From Coriobacteriaceae bacterium (GTDB lineage Bacteria; Actinomycetota; Coriobacteriia; Coriobacteriales; Coriobacteriaceae), in the NCBI GenBank assembly GCA_015062655.1, contig SUUG01000011.1, forward strand, positions 124,001-188,000: a DNA stretch of 64,000 bases, given 5' to 3'. Shown piece after piece: positions 37,437 through 44,802 of this stretch. Numbering within the stretch: the first letter of the stretch is position 1; every line of letters begins with the position of its first letter. The notes below the pieces were generated by a model. That model saw only the letters and a program-made list of their open reading frames with translations, was not told the origin of the DNA and did not search any database. A program made the translations under genes and the position numbers.

Positions 37437-38276
37437 CTATCGAGCGGCGGCGTCCTCGCGCGCCGGATGCGCGAGGCGGCGCATGATGCCCCTGACGAGG
37501 AGCAGGAGCAGCAAGATCCCCACCTCCACGAGCACGATGGCGCCGCCGGGGCGCAGGCCCGCGTAGAAGGAGAGGGTGAGGCCCGCGAGCGACGACACGG
37601 CGCCCACCGCGCAGGCCACGACGACGCTCTGGCGCCAGCTCCGGGCGACGGCGAGCGCCGCGGCCACGGGCACCGTCATCATCGAGCTCACGATCAGCGA
37701 GCCCACGGTCCGCGACGCGATGGAGATCGTGAGGGCGCACACGAGCACGAAGGCGGCGTTCACGAGCCCCGTGCGCACGCCCGCGAGCCGTGCGGCGCGC
37801 TCGTCCAGGGCGACCCAGAAGAGCTCCCGGGCGAGAAGGGCGCAAAAGAGGATGACCGCGGCGCCGACCCCGACGACCACGGCGAGCTCGGCGTCGCCCA
37901 CCGTCACGATGCTTCCGAACAAAAAGCTCGAGAACGTCGCCGAGTTGGGGACGAACCCCGAGAGCACGCCGGCGAGGCCGATGCCCGCGGCCATGATGAC
38001 GGCCACGGCCAGATCTGCCCGGGCGGGCATGGCGCGGCGGATCCCCTCGATGCAGAACGCCGAGGTCACGCAGGCGGCGACGGCACCGGCGACCGGGTTG
38101 AGGCCGGCGATGAGCCCCGCCGCCACACCGGCAAGCGAGGCGTGCCCGAGGGCGTCGCCGATCATCGAGAGGCGCTTGAGCACCACCGTGACGCCCACGA
38201 GGGGCACCGCGATGCCGATGACGAGACCGGCCGCGAGGGCGCGCTGCATGAAGGCGTAGTGGAGCATCTCAGGCAT
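37437..38276 (-). CDS. znuB: Zinc ABC transporter permease ZnuB
   Basis: This 279-residue membrane protein of the ABC-3 (metal ion) permease family has about eight helices. LKRLSMIGDALGHASLAGVAAG at about residues 33-55 is the family core motif. SGFVPNSATFSSFLFGSIVTV and the segment VGSLIVSSMMTVPVAAA also fit. It imports Zn2+ delivered by ZnuA. AAGGAG lies five bases before the ATG. It overlaps the znuC stop by 8 bases and is the last gene of the four-gene fur-znuACB unit. Mn2+ as substrate is possible, but the His-rich ZnuA favours zinc. Confidence 0.92.
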   Translation of the reverse strand: MPEMLHYAFMQRALAAGLVIGIAVPLVGVTVVLKRLSMIGDALGHASLAGVAAGLIAGLNPVAGAVAACVTSAFCIEGIRRAMPARADLAVAVIMAAGIGLAGVLSGFVPNSATFSSFLFGSIVTVGDAELAVVVGVGAAVILFCALLARELFWVALDERAARLAGVRTGLVNAAFVLVCALTISIASRTVGSLIVSSMMTVPVAAALAVARSWRQSVVVACAVGAVSSLAGLTLSFYAGLRPGGAIVLVEVGILLLLLLVRGIMRRLAHPAREDAAAR

Positions 38277-39012
38277 GGGTCTCCTTAAGATCCCGCGCCG
38301 TGGCGTGGGCGTGGGCCGGACCGGGAACGGCGGGCACGAGGCGCCCCGCCTCCAAGCGGTGGAGCGTGGCGTCCAGGCCAGCGAGCCGCTCGAGGTCATG
38401 GGTGACGAGCAGCACCGCGAGCTCGGGACGGGCGCGGCGCAGATCGGCCAGAAGCTCCTCGAAGCTGCGCGCGGCCCGGGCGTCGAGGCCGCTCGTGGGC
38501 TCGTCGAGGACGAGCAGGCCGGGCTCGCAGACGAGCGCCCGCGCGAGCAGCACGCGCTGGAACTGCCCACCCGACAGCTCGCCGATCATACGCCGCTCGA
38601 ACCCGGCGAGATCAACCGCGGTAAGGGCCCGATCGACCGCGGGGGCGGTGCGGGAGCGCGCGCGGAAGCGCGGCAGCGAGGGGCGGCGGGCGTAGAGGTT
38701 CGCCTCCACCACCTCCCGCACCGAGGCGGGGAAGCGCTCGTAGGGAACGTCGGTGCGCTGCGGGACGTATCCCACCCGGCCCCAGTCGCGAAAGCGAACG
38801 GGGTCGGCACCGAAGATACGCACCTGGCCGCTTTTCGGCCTCAATTCGCCCAGGATGAGCCGGAGGAGGGTGGACTTGCCGGCGCCGTTCTCGCCCGTGA
38901 CGACAGCGAGCTCGCCGGCACGCACGGTGAGCGAGGCGCCCTCGAGGATCGCCTCGCGTCCGTGCGCGTACGCGACCCCCGTGGCCTCAATGACCGTCTC
39001 GCGATGCTCCAT
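38269..39012 (-). CDS. znuC: Zinc ABC transporter ATP-binding protein ZnuC
   Basis: This 247-residue ATPase has Walker A TGENGAGKSTLLR near residue 40, Q-loop VGYVPQRTDVPY (a metal-importer-type sequence), signature ELSGGQFQRVLLARAL, Walker B GLLVLDEPTSGLD, and switch His in VLLVTHDLERLA. It drives the ZnuB channel. The GAGGGTAGAG run serves as ribosome site. It begins 40 bases after the znuA stop. Confidence 0.93.
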   Translation of the reverse strand: MEHRETVIEATGVAYAHGREAILEGASLTVRAGELAVVTGENGAGKSTLLRLILGELRPKSGQVRIFGADPVRFRDWGRVGYVPQRTDVPYERFPASVREVVEANLYARRPSLPRFRARSRTAPAVDRALTAVDLAGFERRMIGELSGGQFQRVLLARALVCEPGLLVLDEPTSGLDARAARSFEELLADLRRARPELAVLLVTHDLERLAGLDATLHRLEAGRLVPAVPGPAHAHATARDLKETHA

Positions 39013-39052
39013 CCCGCTCTACCCTCGCCGTGAGGTCGACAAACCCGCCATG

Positions 39053-40129
39053 TCAGCCGAGCGCGGCGACGAGGGCCTTCAGGTTCTGGCGCATGAGGGA
39101 GAGGTAGTCCTCGCCGGCGCTCTCCTGCTCCTGCGTGAGCCCCTCGATGGGGTTCAGGACCTGGCAGGAGGCGCCCGTGGCGTCCGCGATCGCCTGGGCG
39201 ACCTTCGGGCTCACGAGCTCCTCGGTGAAGATGGTCTTGATGCCGCTCTCCTTCACGAGATCGATGATCTCGGCCATGGTCCTCGCATCGGGCTCGCCCT
39301 CGGCGTCGATGCCCGTGATGGCACGCTGCGTGAGGCCGTAGGCGTCGCAGAGATAGCCGAAGGCCGCATGGCTCACGACGATCGTCTTGTTGGGCAGCGG
39401 CTCCAGCGCGGTGCGGAACTCCTGATCGAGCTCATCGAAGGCGCGGGCGTGCTCCTCGTAGGCGGCATCGAACTGCTCGGTGTGCTCGGGGTCCACGGCG
39501 GCCAGGCCGTCGCGGATGGCGGCGAGCTCCATCTTCGCGTTGGCGGGCGCGAGCCACACATGGGGGTCGTGGCCATCGTGATCGTGATCGTGGTGGTCAT
39601 GGTCATCGTGATCGTGGTCATCGTGATCGTGGTCATCGTGATCATGGTCATCGTGATCGTGGTCATCGTGATCGTGATCGTGGTCATCGTGATCGTGATC
39701 GTGGTCGTGCTCGCCAACGAGGAGCTCGATGCCCTTCGAGGCCTCGACGACCTTGGCGGTGTCGAGGTCGGAGACGACGTCCTCGACCCAGTGCTCCATG
39801 CCGGCCCCGTTGTACACGAAGAGGTCGGCGGCTTTCAGGTCTTCGATATCGCGTGGGCTCGGCTCCCAATCGTGGGGCTCGGTGCCCGCGGGCACGAGGT
39901 CGGTCACACTCACGAGGTCACCGCCGACCTTCTTGGCGAAATCGCCCATGACGTAGAAGCTCGCGACGACCTTGATGCCGGTATCCGAGCCGGCGTCCGA
40001 GCCGGCAGGCGCGGCAGGGCCGGAACCCGCGCAGCCGGCGAGGAGGGCGCCGCCCGCGGCGGCGAGACCGGCGGCGAGAACCTGGCGGCGAGAGGGATGG
40101 GACAGGTTGGGGGTGTTGGCATCGCTCAT
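39053..40129 (-). CDS. znuA: Zinc-binding lipoprotein ZnuA with expanded His/Asp-rich loop
   Basis: This 358-residue cluster A-I binding protein has a signal with twin arginine (SRRQVLAAGLAAAGG) and lipobox LAGC, so it may be a Tat-exported lipoprotein. Zinc ligands are GTEPHDWEPSP (first His), DPHVWLAP, VVSHAAFGYL, and a late Glu/Asp (TIFTEELVSP). Between the first two lies an exceptionally long loop of alternating His-Asp (about residues 143-187, over 40 residues), encoded by a DNA tandem repeat. Such loops are thought to collect Zn2+. The gene overlaps fur by 4 bases (ATGA) and so is translationally coupled. Confidence 0.95.
   Translation of the reverse strand: MSDANTPNLSHPSRRQVLAAGLAAAGGALLAGCAGSGPAAPAGSDAGSDTGIKVVASFYVMGDFAKKVGGDLVSVTDLVPAGTEPHDWEPSPRDIEDLKAADLFVYNGAGMEHWVEDVVSDLDTAKVVEASKGIELLVGEHDHDHDHDDHDHDHDDHDHDDHDHDDHDHDDHDHDDHDHHDHDHDGHDPHVWLAPANAKMELAAIRDGLAAVDPEHTEQFDAAYEEHARAFDELDQEFRTALEPLPNKTIVVSHAAFGYLCDAYGLTQRAITGIDAEGEPDARTMAEIIDLVKESGIKTIFTEELVSPKVAQAIADATGASCQVLNPIEGLTQEQESAGEDYLSLMRQNLKALVAALG
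39577..39710. repeat. Tandem repeat encoding the ZnuA His/Asp loop
   Basis: About nine near-perfect copies of a 15-bp unit (GTGGTCATCGTGATC), with 6-bp GTGATC half units between, encode HDHD-type repeats in ZnuA. Length could vary by slippage between strains and in assembly. Confidence 0.9.
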
Positions 40130-40587
40130 TTGTGGCGCTCCTTCTTGCTCGTCTCAGTGGGCGCGGCGGCGTGGGCGGAGGACTCGCGGCAGTCGGGGCA
40201 GACGCCGTGGAGGACGGTGTGCGCGGGATCGATGGCGAAGCCGTGCTCGACGAGCACGTGCTCCGCGAACGCCCCCAGGCTGCTGCAGCTCAAGGGCAGC
40301 ACACGGCCGCAGCGGTCGCACCTGAGCTGTCCCTCGACGTCCTCAGGGTCAACCGCCGGCGCGAGGCGGTACTGGGCCGCCCCGCCGCGGATGTCGGCAA
40401 CCTTGAGCATGTCCCCCTCGGAGACCATCCGCTCGAGCGTGCGGTAGACCGTCGTGCGGCCGACCTCCATGCCGTGGGCACGCAGCAGCTGCCCCACCAT
40501 GTCGACGCTCAGGAAGGTGTCCTCGTGGTCCGCCATGACAGCGAGGATCGATTGCCGTTGCCTGGTGTCATACGAACCCCGCGCCAT
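40126..40587 (-). CDS. Fur-family metalloregulator, probably Zur
   Basis: This 153-residue protein has a winged helix (SVDMVGQLLRAHG, then VGRTTVYRTLERM) and a dimerisation domain with two CxxC pairs (CDRCG, CPDCR) for structural zinc. Sensor ligands are HVLVEHGF and HTVLHGV. Its position as the first gene of an operon with znuACB argues for zinc sensing. It likely represses its own promoter (see 40601-40658). The start MARGS has GGGAG five bases upstream; an ATG four codons earlier lacks a site. A C-terminal Lys/Glu-rich tail overlaps the znuA start. Confidence 0.9.
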   Translation of the reverse strand: MARGSYDTRQRQSILAVMADHEDTFLSVDMVGQLLRAHGMEVGRTTVYRTLERMVSEGDMLKVADIRGGAAQYRLAPAVDPEDVEGQLRCDRCGRVLPLSCSSLGAFAEHVLVEHGFAIDPAHTVLHGVCPDCRESSAHAAAPTETSKKERHK

Positions 40588-40600
40588 CTCCGCTCCCATC

Positions 40601-40658
40601 TGAGAATTGGATTTCAATTTCAGATTGAGACTATACCACGCCCTGAGTGCCCGCGCAA
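40601..40658 (-). promoter_or_regulatory. Promoter and candidate Zur operator of fur-znuACB
   Basis: On the minus strand TTGCGC (40658-40653) and TATAGT (40635-40630) are 17 bp apart. Downstream of the -10 lies the imperfect dyad TGAAATTGAAATCCAATTCTCA (40622-40601) with paired AATTG/CAATT half-sites, a plausible Fur/Zur box over the transcription start. Confidence 0.65.
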
Positions 40659-40687
40659 GACGGCCCGCCGCCAGGATGGGGGCTCCC

Positions 40688-42079
40688 TCACGCCCGCGGG
40701 ATGCCCAGGCGCTCCGCAAGGTCGGGGTTCACGGTGACGAGATCGTCCACCGAGAGCTCGCTGATGCGCTCATGGCCCATCACCCGGCAGAACATCTTGA
40801 GATCGTCGAAGGTCGCCCGGTAGAAGTTCTCCACGCGCTGCGCGGCGGCGTCCCAGCCCCTCCTTTCGCGGAGCTCCGGATCTTGCGTGGCGATGCCCAC
40901 GGGACACATGCCGCTGCCGCAGATGCGGTACTGCTGGCAGCCGAGGGCCATGAGCGAGGCCGATGCGAGCGCCACCGCGTCGGCGCCGAGCGCGAGCGCC
41001 TTGACGACATCGGAGGCCACGCGGAGACCCCCGGTGATGACGAGGCTCGCTCGCGAGCCGAGCGCATCGAGGCGCCGGCGGGCGCGCACGAGGGCGTACA
41101 TGGTGGGCACCGATGCCGCGTCGCGCAGCATCACGGGGGAGGCGCCGGTCGCCCCGCCGCGCCCGTCGATCGTGATGAAGTCAGCGCCGGCGGCGTGGGC
41201 CCGGTCGATATCGCGCTCGATGTGCCCGGCGGCCAGCTTGATGCCAACGGGCGCCCCGCCGCTGCGCTCGCGCATCTCATCGACGAGGGCGCGCAGATCC
41301 TCGACGGACTCGACCCCCGGGAAGGTGGAGGGCGACACGATGTCCTCCCCCGGCTGCCGGCCGCGGATGCGGGCGATCTCCTCGGTGACCTTCTTTCCGG
41401 GGAGGTGGCCGCCCATGCCCGGCTTGGTTCCCTGGCCGATCTTGATCTCGATCGCGTCAGCGGCGCGCAGGCTCTCGTCGCTCACGGAGTAGCGCAGCGG
41501 CGCGATCTCGAAGATGTAGCGCGTTGAGGCCTCGCGCTCCGCGGGGAGGATACCGCCCTCACCCGAGCACATGGCCGTGCCGACCGCGGAGGCGCCGCGG
41601 GCGAGGGCTACCTTGGCCTCGGCGGAGAGCGCACCGAAGGACATATGGGACACGAACACCGGCCCCTCGAGCGTGAGCGGGCGCGCGGCGGACCCGCCGA
41701 TCGTGCAGCTGATATCCACCTCGGCGTCCTCGGCGAGCGGCATCGGGTCGAGCTGGGCGCCGAGGACGAGGATGTCCTCCCATGCGGGCAGCGGCAGCGT
41801 GGTGGCCATCGCGCCGTCCGGGGCGCGCCCGTTCTCGGCGAGCTCGTGGATGGTCGACAGATGGCGGATCGACGGATCAAAGCGACGGAGCTCGGCGGGG
41901 ATGGCGAGCGGGCCCTCCTCGGCCTCGCCGGAGGGCTCAGCGGACGCCTCCTCCTCCAGTGGGATGAACTGCGCGGCCGGCGTGCCGCACATCGGGCAGG
42001 CGTCGAGCTCGGAGAGCGGGGCGCCCTCCGCCTCCTCGTCGTAGACCCAACCGCACATAGGACATTGGTACCTCGTCAT
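40688..42079 (-). CDS. Rubredoxin-fused glutamate-synthase-like FMN/Fe-S protein
   Basis: This 463-residue protein starts with a rubredoxin (YQCPMCGWVYD...CPMCGTP, two CxxCG pairs at residues 5-35) and a linker. A GltS-alpha-type TIM barrel follows: SHMSFGALSAEAKVALARGA, IKIGQGTKPGMGGHLPGKKV, TIDGRGGATGASP, and a 3Fe-4S-type cluster segment CQQYRICGSGMCPVGIAT near residue 400. It has neither the N-terminal amidotransferase domain nor a beta subunit nearby, so it is not a complete glutamate synthase. The rubredoxin suggests it receives electrons directly. GAGGGGAG precedes the ATG. It is divergent from the Lhr-like helicase. The substrate is unknown. Confidence 0.88.
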   Translation of the reverse strand: MTRYQCPMCGWVYDEEAEGAPLSELDACPMCGTPAAQFIPLEEEASAEPSGEAEEGPLAIPAELRRFDPSIRHLSTIHELAENGRAPDGAMATTLPLPAWEDILVLGAQLDPMPLAEDAEVDISCTIGGSAARPLTLEGPVFVSHMSFGALSAEAKVALARGASAVGTAMCSGEGGILPAEREASTRYIFEIAPLRYSVSDESLRAADAIEIKIGQGTKPGMGGHLPGKKVTEEIARIRGRQPGEDIVSPSTFPGVESVEDLRALVDEMRERSGGAPVGIKLAAGHIERDIDRAHAAGADFITIDGRGGATGASPVMLRDAASVPTMYALVRARRRLDALGSRASLVITGGLRVASDVVKALALGADAVALASASLMALGCQQYRICGSGMCPVGIATQDPELRERRGWDAAAQRVENFYRATFDDLKMFCRVMGHERISELSVDDLVTVNPDLAERLGIPRA

Positions 42080-42206
42080 AGCTGCTCCCCTCTTGTGTCG
42101 ACACCCATAGCGTAACGCTGCGGAACCTCGTTGCCTCCGAGTTTTCGGCGATAGGCGTCATCCGATTCGGAATCGGCTGGCCTCCTCCCCGCTCCTGTGC
42201 TAATAT

Positions 42207-42229
42207 AGAACACGTGTTCGTAGTATACC
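42207..42229 (+). promoter_or_regulatory. SOS-box-like palindrome before the Lhr-like helicase
   Basis: AGAACACGTGTTCG (42207-42220) contains a perfect 12-bp palindrome GAACACGTGTTC and differs from CGAAC-N4-GTTCG at one end base. Candidate -10 elements are TAATAT (42201-42206) or TATACC (42224-42229). The ATG lies 26 bases downstream. Confidence 0.6.
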
Positions 42230-42246
42230 ATACGTTGGAGGTGAAG

Positions 42247-44709
42247 ATGGGGGTCTTCGATCGGTACGCGCCCTTCGTGCAAGATTTCATCTACAGCAAC
42301 GGCTGGGAGAGCCTCCGGAGCATCCAGGTCGCCGCCGCCGAGGCCGTCTTCGAGAGCGATGACAACATCCTGCTCACCGCCTCCACCGCCTCCGGCAAGA
42401 CCGAGGCCGCCTTCTTCCCCATCCTCACCGAGTTCTGGGAGCGCCCGCCCGCGAGCGTGGGGGCGCTTTACATCGGCCCGCTCAAGGCCCTCATCAACGA
42501 TCAGTTCCTGCGCCTGAACGATCTCTGCGAGGAAGCCCGCATCCCCGTTTGGCACTGGCACGGCGACGTCTCGGCCTCGCATAAGGCGCGCCTGCTCAAG
42601 CGGCCGAGCGGCATCCTCCAGATCACGCCCGAGTCGCTCGAGGCCCTCCTGCTGCACCGGCACAGCGCCGTGCCCCGCCTCTTCTGCGACCTGCGCTACG
42701 TGGTGATAGACGAGGTCCATTCGCTGCTGCGCGGCGACCGCGGGGGTCAGGCCCTGTGCCTCATCGAGCGGCTCTCACACATGGCCGGGGTCAACCCCCG
42801 CCGCATCGGGCTCTCCGCCACCGTCGGCGACCCGGTGCGCACCGGCGCCTTCCTCTCCCGGGGCACGGGGCGCGGCTGCGTGATCCCCCGCTTCGAGGCT
42901 GAGGGCCGGCGCACCTGGCGCCTCTCCATGGAGCATTTCTACATCAGCGGCCCGCAGGCGCCCGAGCGGGCGGCAGCGGGCGGAGGGCCCGTGGCCGCCG
43001 ATGTGGTTTCCGTTGAGCGCGTGGACGGCGCGCCCTCCGTCGACGACCTGCTCAAGCAGGCGTACGCCGAGGGCGATGGGACGCGGCCGCTCGCGCCCCG
43101 GGGAGCGGGGGCCGGGGCACAAGACGCGCATCCCGCGACACCGAAGGAGGGCCAGCCGAGCCCGGAGCCCGTCGACATCCCCGCGGCCGATGACGCCGCC
43201 CTGCTCTCACCCACCGACGCCGCGCCGCGCGACGCCGATCCGGGCATCGGCTACATCTTCGAGCGCACGCGCGGGGCCAAGTGCCTCGTGTTCTCGAACT
43301 CGCGCGAGGAGGCTGAGGCCGTCTGCTCCATGTTGCGCAGCTACTGCGAGGCCAACCACGAGCCCGACCGCTTCCTCATCCACCACGGCAACATCTCGTC
43401 GAGCTTTCGGGAAGCAGCCGAGGAGCTCATGCGGGATCCTGATCGTCTCGACACCACGGTCACCACGGCAACCCTCGAGCTCGGCATCGACATCGGCCGG
43501 CTCGAGCGCGCCTTCCAGATCGATGCGCCCTTCACGGTCTCAAGCTTCCTGCAGCGCATGGGGCGCACCGGGCGGCGCGGGCGCCCTCCCGAGATGCACT
43601 TCGTCATGCGCGAGGAGCAGCCCGAGCCGCGCTCGCTCCTACCTGAGACCATCCCCTGGAAGCTCCTGCAGGGCATCGCCCTCGTCCAGCTCTACCTCGA
43701 AGAGCGCTGGGTGGAGCCGCCCGAGCTCGACCGCCTGCCCTACAGCCTGCTGTACCACCAGATCATGGCGATCCTGGCGAGCACCGGGGAGCTCTCGCCC
43801 GCCGAGCTCGCAGGCCGCGTGCTCAACCTGAGCTACTTCCATCGCGTATCGGCCGATGACCTGAGGACGCTCCTGCGCCACCTGATCGAGACCGATCAGA
43901 TCGAGCAGACCGAGAGCGGCGGCCTCATCGTGGGGCTCGCCGGCGAGCGCGTCACCAACTCGTTCAAGTTCTACGCCGTGTTCCAGGAGAACGAGGAGTT
44001 CACCGTGCGCTCCGAGAGCGCCGAGCTCGGCACCATCGTGAACCCGCCGCCGGCGGGAGAGCGCATCGCCATCGCCGGGCACTGCTGGGTGGTCGAGGAG
44101 GTCGACTGGAAGCGGCACCTGGTTTACTGCACGCAGGTCAAAGGCCGGGTCCCCGCCTATTTCGGCGATGTCGCCGGATCGGTGGACACGCACGTCCTCG
44201 AGCGGATGCAGCGCGCGCTGGCCGAGCACGCGGCGTACCCCTACCTGCTCGGCAACGCCCGGGCGCGGCTCGCCCACGCACGGCACGTCGCGGCGAACGC
44301 GCGCATCAGCGGGGCGGGGTCCTGCCCGCTCATCAATATCGGGGGAGACTCCTGGGCGCTCTTCCCTTGGCTCGGGAGCTACGCCTTCCTCGCGCTGGAG
44401 CGCCTCATCAAGATCAGATGCGGGCGTCGGCTGGGGCTGCGCGCGCTCGACCCCTCGCGGCCCTACTTCATGCAGCTGCGCCTCTCGCCCGAGATCGGGC
44501 CGCAGGAGTTCTTCGAGATCCTCGCCGAGGAAGCCGAGAGACCCTTCGACCCCATCGAGCTCCTCTACCCCACCGAGGTGCCCTACTTCGACAAATACGA
44601 CACCATGCTTCCCGAGAAACTCGTGAGGAAGGGCTTCGCCGAGGCCGTCCTCGATATCGAGGGCATGCGGGCACGCGCCCTCGAATGGCGGGACCGCTTC
44701 TGCGGGTGA
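42247..44709 (+). CDS. Lhr/BrxHI-like superfamily 2 DEVH helicase
   Basis: This 820-residue helicase has motif I TASTASGKTEAAFFP near residue 50, motif Ia GPLKALINDQ, motif II VVIDEVHSL near 155, motif III GLSATVGDP and motif IV LVFSNSREEAEA. Later motifs are HHGNISSSFR, TATLELGIDIG and LQRMGRTGRRGR. A Gly/Ala/Pro-rich insert lies near residues 245-335. After the core is a winged-helix and a C-terminal domain ending with FFEILAEEAERPF. Best relatives are Lhr-type and BREX BrxHI helicases. Its promoter has an SOS-like box like the TerB operon 8 kb upstream. GGAGG is 6 bases before the ATG. It is a monocistronic unit. Confidence 0.88.
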   Translation: MGVFDRYAPFVQDFIYSNGWESLRSIQVAAAEAVFESDDNILLTASTASGKTEAAFFPILTEFWERPPASVGALYIGPLKALINDQFLRLNDLCEEARIPVWHWHGDVSASHKARLLKRPSGILQITPESLEALLLHRHSAVPRLFCDLRYVVIDEVHSLLRGDRGGQALCLIERLSHMAGVNPRRIGLSATVGDPVRTGAFLSRGTGRGCVIPRFEAEGRRTWRLSMEHFYISGPQAPERAAAGGGPVAADVVSVERVDGAPSVDDLLKQAYAEGDGTRPLAPRGAGAGAQDAHPATPKEGQPSPEPVDIPAADDAALLSPTDAAPRDADPGIGYIFERTRGAKCLVFSNSREEAEAVCSMLRSYCEANHEPDRFLIHHGNISSSFREAAEELMRDPDRLDTTVTTATLELGIDIGRLERAFQIDAPFTVSSFLQRMGRTGRRGRPPEMHFVMREEQPEPRSLLPETIPWKLLQGIALVQLYLEERWVEPPELDRLPYSLLYHQIMAILASTGELSPAELAGRVLNLSYFHRVSADDLRTLLRHLIETDQIEQTESGGLIVGLAGERVTNSFKFYAVFQENEEFTVRSESAELGTIVNPPPAGERIAIAGHCWVVEEVDWKRHLVYCTQVKGRVPAYFGDVAGSVDTHVLERMQRALAEHAAYPYLLGNARARLAHARHVAANARISGAGSCPLINIGGDSWALFPWLGSYAFLALERLIKIRCGRRLGLRALDPSRPYFMQLRLSPEIGPQEFFEILAEEAERPFDPIELLYPTEVPYFDKYDTMLPEKLVRKGFAEAVLDIEGMRARALEWRDRFCG

Positions 44710-44720
44710 GTCCCCGCAAC

Positions 44721-44753
44721 CAAAAAGGCCCGCGCCCCCTCGGGACGCGGGCC
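44721..44753 (-). terminator. Terminator between helicase and hcp
   Basis: An 8-bp stem GGCCCGCG / CGCGGGCC with an 11-nt loop is followed by TTTTTGG on the minus strand. It lies about 50 bases after the hcp stop and also shields the convergent helicase gene. Confidence 0.8.
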
Positions 44754-44802
44754 TCAGGGCACAGCGACGGCACCGGGCAGCGGCTGGCGCGTGCCTTCGC
44801 CC

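Noticed and set aside
39577-39710. Tandem repeats as a CRISPR array
   Set aside because: Units are 15 bp and contiguous without unique spacers, and they encode the ZnuA histidine loop in frame.
37428-44709. A complete type 2 BREX locus around the ATPase and helicase
   Set aside because: No PglX-type methyltransferase, PglZ phosphatase or PglW kinase gene is in the window; zinc-operon and rubredoxin genes fill the gap. Only a BREX-related subset can be claimed.
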